From JBBROS01 sp965217935 (GTDB lineage: Bacteria; Pseudomonadota; Alphaproteobacteria; Acetobacterales; Acetobacteraceae): DNA of 64,000 nucleotides. A model generated the notes under the pieces. That model was not told the origin of the DNA. It did not search any database and worked only from the letters and a program-made list of their open reading frames with translations. The position numbers and the translations under genes were made by a program. The stretch covers positions 248,001 to 312,000 of the forward strand of contig OZ244581.1 in NCBI GenBank assembly GCA_965217935.1, read 5' to 3'. Shown here one piece after another: positions 61,662 through 64,000 of this stretch (positions are counted from its first letter, which is position 1; every line of letters starts with the position of its first letter).

Positions 61662-61985
61662 GTGCCGATGATGACGAAGAAAACTCGACGAGAGTTCACG
61701 GACGAGTTCAAGCGCGAGGCGGTGGTCCTGTTGCGGGACAGCGGGCGGCCGCTGACGCAGGTGGCGGCCGAACTGGGCCTGGAGCCATCGATGCTGCGGC
61801 GCTGGCGCAGCCTGGCCAACGGAGCGGGACAGGCAGCGTCCGTGGTCCGGCCTGACGCCGCTGCGGTCCCTGCGACGGTCGAGCAGCTTGAGATCCGGCA
61901 CCTGCGCCGGGAGCTGGAGCGGGCGCAAATGGAGCGCGACATCCTAAAAAAAGCAGTCGGCATCTTCTCGAGCCCGCCGAGATGA
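61662..61985 (+). CDS. IS3-family OrfA (helix-turn-helix protein)
   Basis: 107 residues. A helix-turn-helix domain (KTRREFTDEFKREAVVLLRD, then LTQVAAELGLEPSMLRRWRS) precedes a leucine-zipper helix (EQLEIRHLRRELERAQMERD) that joins OrfA and OrfAB. Seven A residues in CATCCTAAAAAAAGCAG near 61949-61955 are a slippery run that lets some ribosomes shift by -1 into orfB, giving the OrfAB transposase. The start may be ATG 61662, 61668 or 61671. OrfA alone regulates transposition. Confidence 0.92.
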   Translation: MPMMTKKTRREFTDEFKREAVVLLRDSGRPLTQVAAELGLEPSMLRRWRSLANGAGQAASVVRPDAAAVPATVEQLEIRHLRRELERAQMERDILKKAVGIFSSPPR

Positions 61986-62848
61986 GGTTCCGTTTCATCG
62001 AGGAACACCGCGAGGTGTTCCTCGTGCGGGTGATGTGCTCGGTGCTGCGGGTCAGCGCCAGTGGCTACTATGCGTGGCGCGGCCGGCCCGAGAGCGCCCG
62101 CGCCCAGGCGAACAAGGCGCTGGTCGAGGACATTCGCCGCGTGCACGCCAGCAGCCGGCGCCGCTACGGCAGCCCGCGCGTGCATGCGTCCCTGCGGGCC
62201 GAGGGCAAGCGGGTGGGGTGCAACCGCGTGGCGCGGCTCATGCGCACGCACGGCATCCAGGCGCGCCGTCGGCGGGCGTTCCGCAAGACCACGGACAGCA
62301 ATCATGCCTTCCCGCCTGCCCCCAACCTGCTGGACCGGCAGTTCGCGTCCGCGGTCGCGCCAAACCAGGTCTGGCTGGCTGACTTGACCTACATCGCCAC
62401 CGGCGAGGGGTGGCTCTACCTGGCCGCCATCATGGACCTGTTCTCGCGCAAGATCATCGGCTGGGCCATGAACGAGACCATGCCGCAGGAGTTGACCCTG
62501 GCGGCGCTGAACATGGCCATCACCAACCGGAAACCCTGCCCGGGGCTGCTGCACCACTCGGACCGCGGCAGCCAATTCGCAGCACACGCCTACCGCCGCG
62601 TGCTGGACGAGCATGGGATGCGGTGCTCGATGAGCCGCAAGGGGAACTGCTGGGACAACGCGCTCATGGAGAGCTTTTTCGGCGGCCTCAAGACCGAGCT
62701 GGACGGCGACGGCCCGTTCCACACCCGGCAGGCAGCGCGCACGGCCCTGTTCCGGGCCATTGAGGGCTGGCACAACCGCGAGCGCCTCCACTCGGGCATC
62801 GGCTACATGACGCCGGTCAACAAGGAACAGCTCGCCGCGGCCGCGTAG
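61982..62848 (+). CDS. IS3-family OrfB (DDE transposase domain)
   Basis: 288 residues; its ATG overlaps the orfA stop (ATGA). The DDE residues are Asp134 in WLADLTYIAT, Asp194 in LLHHSDRGSQF and Glu230 in DNALMESFFGG, with the family's 35-residue D-to-E spacing. The end PVNKEQLAAAA is close to the right repeat. It is expected to work mainly as the OrfAB fusion made by frameshifting. Intact. Confidence 0.95.
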   Translation: MRFRFIEEHREVFLVRVMCSVLRVSASGYYAWRGRPESARAQANKALVEDIRRVHASSRRRYGSPRVHASLRAEGKRVGCNRVARLMRTHGIQARRRRAFRKTTDSNHAFPPAPNLLDRQFASAVAPNQVWLADLTYIATGEGWLYLAAIMDLFSRKIIGWAMNETMPQELTLAALNMAITNRKPCPGLLHHSDRGSQFAAHAYRRVLDEHGMRCSMSRKGNCWDNALMESFFGGLKTELDGDGPFHTRQAARTALFRAIEGWHNRERLHSGIGYMTPVNKEQLAAAA

Positions 62849-62858
62849 GCCATAACCC

Positions 62859-62884
62859 GTGTCCACCGTAACGGGGGATGGTCA
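62859..62884 (-). repeat. Right inverted repeat of the IS3 element
   Basis: Perfect complement of 61609-61634; followed by AAC, the duplicated target. Confidence 0.95.
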
Positions 62885-63366
62885 AACATCCAAAACTGAA
62901 GAACGACCTGCGCCGCCCGAAGATGGAAGAAGTCTGAGACCGCACGACCGTATTCGAGTTCTGCGGTCTGCGTGACCGGCAGCGTGACGACATCGATTGG
63001 GTGCTCAAGGCCTCGCTGGAGGAAGGCGTGATGCCCGAAGACGTGCTGACCGATGAGGCCGCCACGCTGCTTGCAGTCAAGCTGAAGACGCCACTTCTGA
63101 TCGGTCGGCGCCTCGTGCGTGCATTCGAGGCCGGGTTCGAGATCGGCGCCAAGCCGATCACCGACGGCATCGTCGAGGCGGTCCTGTCCAGGAAACTTGA
63201 GGAGCTGGAGGCGCAGCTGACACGCAACGGATACGACGTGCGCAGCCTGGTTGAGCAGTTCGATGCAAAACCTGCCGGAATCCGCCGGCTGCTGCGGGGC
63301 GACCTGGACGCTGGCCGGGCGCAGGAACTCATCGACGAGATGCGTGCCGCCGGATTGCCGATGTGA

Positions 63367-63649
63367 TGCAGTGGGTTTTCTGGCGGATTGCGGGGATGAT
63401 TGGACCATCCGGCGCGACCGCGCGGAAACCGCCCGTTTTCCGAGCGAACCGTCCCGCATCTAGCCGACGACATCGCACCCTTCGTCTCAAGCATTTTGTG
63501 TCGGAACGTTCGATCTCGCGTCCGTCGCAAAGATCGTGCGCTCAGTTTCAAACAGCGTGCGTCGGGCACCACCGCCAGTCTCGGCTAGTGCGCGTCGGAA
63601 AGTGCCCTTGATTGCGCGCCGGCTCGGTTATGATTGCGCGCCGCCACAC
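63367..63649. other. Likely right-end region of the TniA/TniB-like element
   Basis: 283 bases after the ATPase remnant. A short frame from ATG 63363 (MMQWVFWRIAGMIGPSGATA) overlaps the ATPase stop but has no family match. Two direct repeats TGATTGCGCGCCG lie at 63609 and 63631, and related words GTGTCGGAACGTTCG (63497) and GCGTCGGAAAGTGC (63591) occur, which could be transposase-binding sites. The true element end was not located. Confidence 0.4.
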
Positions 63650-64000
63650 CTAACAGACAACATTCTCTGCCTTGAAATAGGCGTGCTCCAATCGCCGGGA
63701 CAGCCCAGCCTCATCTGCCCTAGCTTCCAAAGCCACCCGGCCCTGCGCCAGAGCATACACCCGGTCCGACACCGCCAACGCCTTCTCAATCAACTGCTCC
63801 ACCAGCAGCACCGACGTCCCGCCCGCCCGCAATTGTTCGACGACGCCCAGCACGCGGTCGACCAGAACCGGCGACAACCCGGCCGAGGGTTCGTCCAGCA
63901 TCAGCAGCCGGGGCCGCCGCACCAGGCCCTGCGCCACCGCCAGCATCTGCTGCTGCCCGCCGCTCAGCGCCCCGCCGCGGTCGTGCCGTTTGGCAGCGAT
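63650..64000 (-). CDS. ABC transporter ATP-binding protein, LivF-like, C-terminal part (runs off window)
   Basis: 117 codons from the window edge to the stop at 63650. The frame reads ...GGALSGGQQQMLAVAQGLVR (ABC signature), RPRLLMLDEPSAGLSPVLVD (Walker B and D-loop), then VEQLIEKALAVSDRVYALAQ, which carries Gln where many ABC proteins have the H-loop His, as is usual in LivF. This is the high-affinity branched-chain amino acid family or a relative. The start, Walker A and partner genes lie beyond the window. Confidence 0.9.
   Translation of the reverse strand: MAAKRHDRGGALSGGQQQMLAVAQGLVRRPRLLMLDEPSAGLSPVLVDRVLGVVEQLRAGGTSVLLVEQLIEKALAVSDRVYALAQGRVALEARADEAGLSRRLEHAYFKAENVVC

Larger units (their letters stand above)
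61609..62884 (+). mobile_element. IS3-family insertion sequence, complete, with 3-bp target duplication
   Basis: 1276 bp with perfect 26-bp inverted repeats (61609-61634 and 62859-62884, outer TGACCATCCCCCGTTACGGT). The target site AAC is duplicated at 61606-61608 and 62885-62887. Two overlapping genes, orfA and orfB, carry a run of seven A residues near the end of orfA for a -1 frameshift. The truncated copy at 2002-2337 is the same IS. It appears fully intact and recently inserted. Confidence 0.95.
61090..63366 (+). pseudogene. TniB/TnsC-like (ExeA-type) AAA ATPase, interrupted three times
   Basis: From ATG 61090 the frame gives MLTEVMRRYGLARPPIDAGF and Walker A in LTAIIGSGKTVLSRT, then is broken by a 26-bp tandem duplication (61411-61462). 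In the next frame Walker B is VAPFVDDAHDLH. An IS3 element occupies 61609-62884 after IVLVE. Past it the frame resumes with the 3-bp duplication (HPKLKNDLRRPKMEEV), meets a TGA where Gly is expected (62936-62938), and continues GLRDRQRDDIDWVLKASLEE to 63366. Without these hits it would be a ~330-residue ATPase that regulates target choice by the upstream transposase. Confidence 0.8.

Overview
The window is high-GC DNA from an alphaproteobacterium, most likely a member of the Rhodospirillales/Acetobacteraceae. This placing rests on gene content, not on a marker tree. The signs are a GAAC-N7-GAAC LexA box between divergent ssb and uvrA, a CBP3-type ubiquinol-cytochrome c chaperone next to a DUF177 gene, a PEP-CTERM/XrtA exopolysaccharide system, and insertion sequences typical of that group. 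Several stretches in the first 11 kb are visibly lower in GC and look acquired.

Layout. 1-11.3 kb is an accessory region. It holds a serine resolvase running off the left edge, an IS1182 element inserted in a broken IS3 copy, tRNA-Ser(GCU), an N-terminally cut HsdM-like methylase, an ISAzo13 transposase, a Panacea antitoxin with a small winged-helix gene, the nuclease stub of a second restriction enzyme, an IS1-like transposase, a HigB / HigA-protease / third-gene module, and a frameshifted and truncated tyrosine integrase. 11.4-40.4 kb is mainly core genome: ssb, uvrA, a PEP-CTERM protein with a sigma-54 promoter, a squalene/phytoene synthase relative, sodB, yajC, a DUF815 ATPase, XrtA polysaccharide export genes, tRNA-Val(GAC), a glmU-glmS-epimerase operon, gph, a DUF3108 protein, tRNA-Val(CAC), an M20 peptidase, DUF177/CBP3, bamE, an IsdG-like monooxygenase, an uncharacterised gene plus mscS, a BcsA-like synthase with its HlyD partner, sigma-54-driven glnB-glnA, and a frameshifted porin. 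40.7-42.4 kb holds remains of IS66, a serine recombinase and IS3. 42.8-53.8 kb is again chromosomal: a secreted EEP nuclease with a DUF2075 helicase, a TauE permease, a crotonase-fold protein, eutBC, guaB, a haloacid dehalogenase, an RsmB-type methyltransferase and a GNAT. 53.9-63.6 kb is a second mobile block: a LysR remnant, a decayed IS3 gene, an IS256 stub, a Tn3-family transposon (tnpA, tnpR) and a TniA/TniB-like element broken by a frameshift, a 26-bp duplication, an intact IS3 insertion and a nonsense change. The window ends inside a LivF-type ABC ATPase.

How genes work together. The XrtA chain-length and export proteins and the PEP-CTERM protein fit one envelope programme. glmU and glmS supply UDP-GlcNAc, and the adjacent epimerase may modify such nucleotide sugars. 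The BcsA/PilZ synthase with a membrane-fusion partner suggests a second, c-di-GMP-controlled polysaccharide. glnB-glnA is nitrogen-regulated through sigma-54. ssb and uvrA share an SOS operator.

The best candidates for new biology are a roughly 90-bp repeat found four times, always just downstream of a gene; the HigB/HigA-M78/third-gene cassette; the uncharacterised gene overlapping no known family but paired with mscS; and the DUF2075 protein with an apparently dead nuclease domain coupled to a secreted nuclease.
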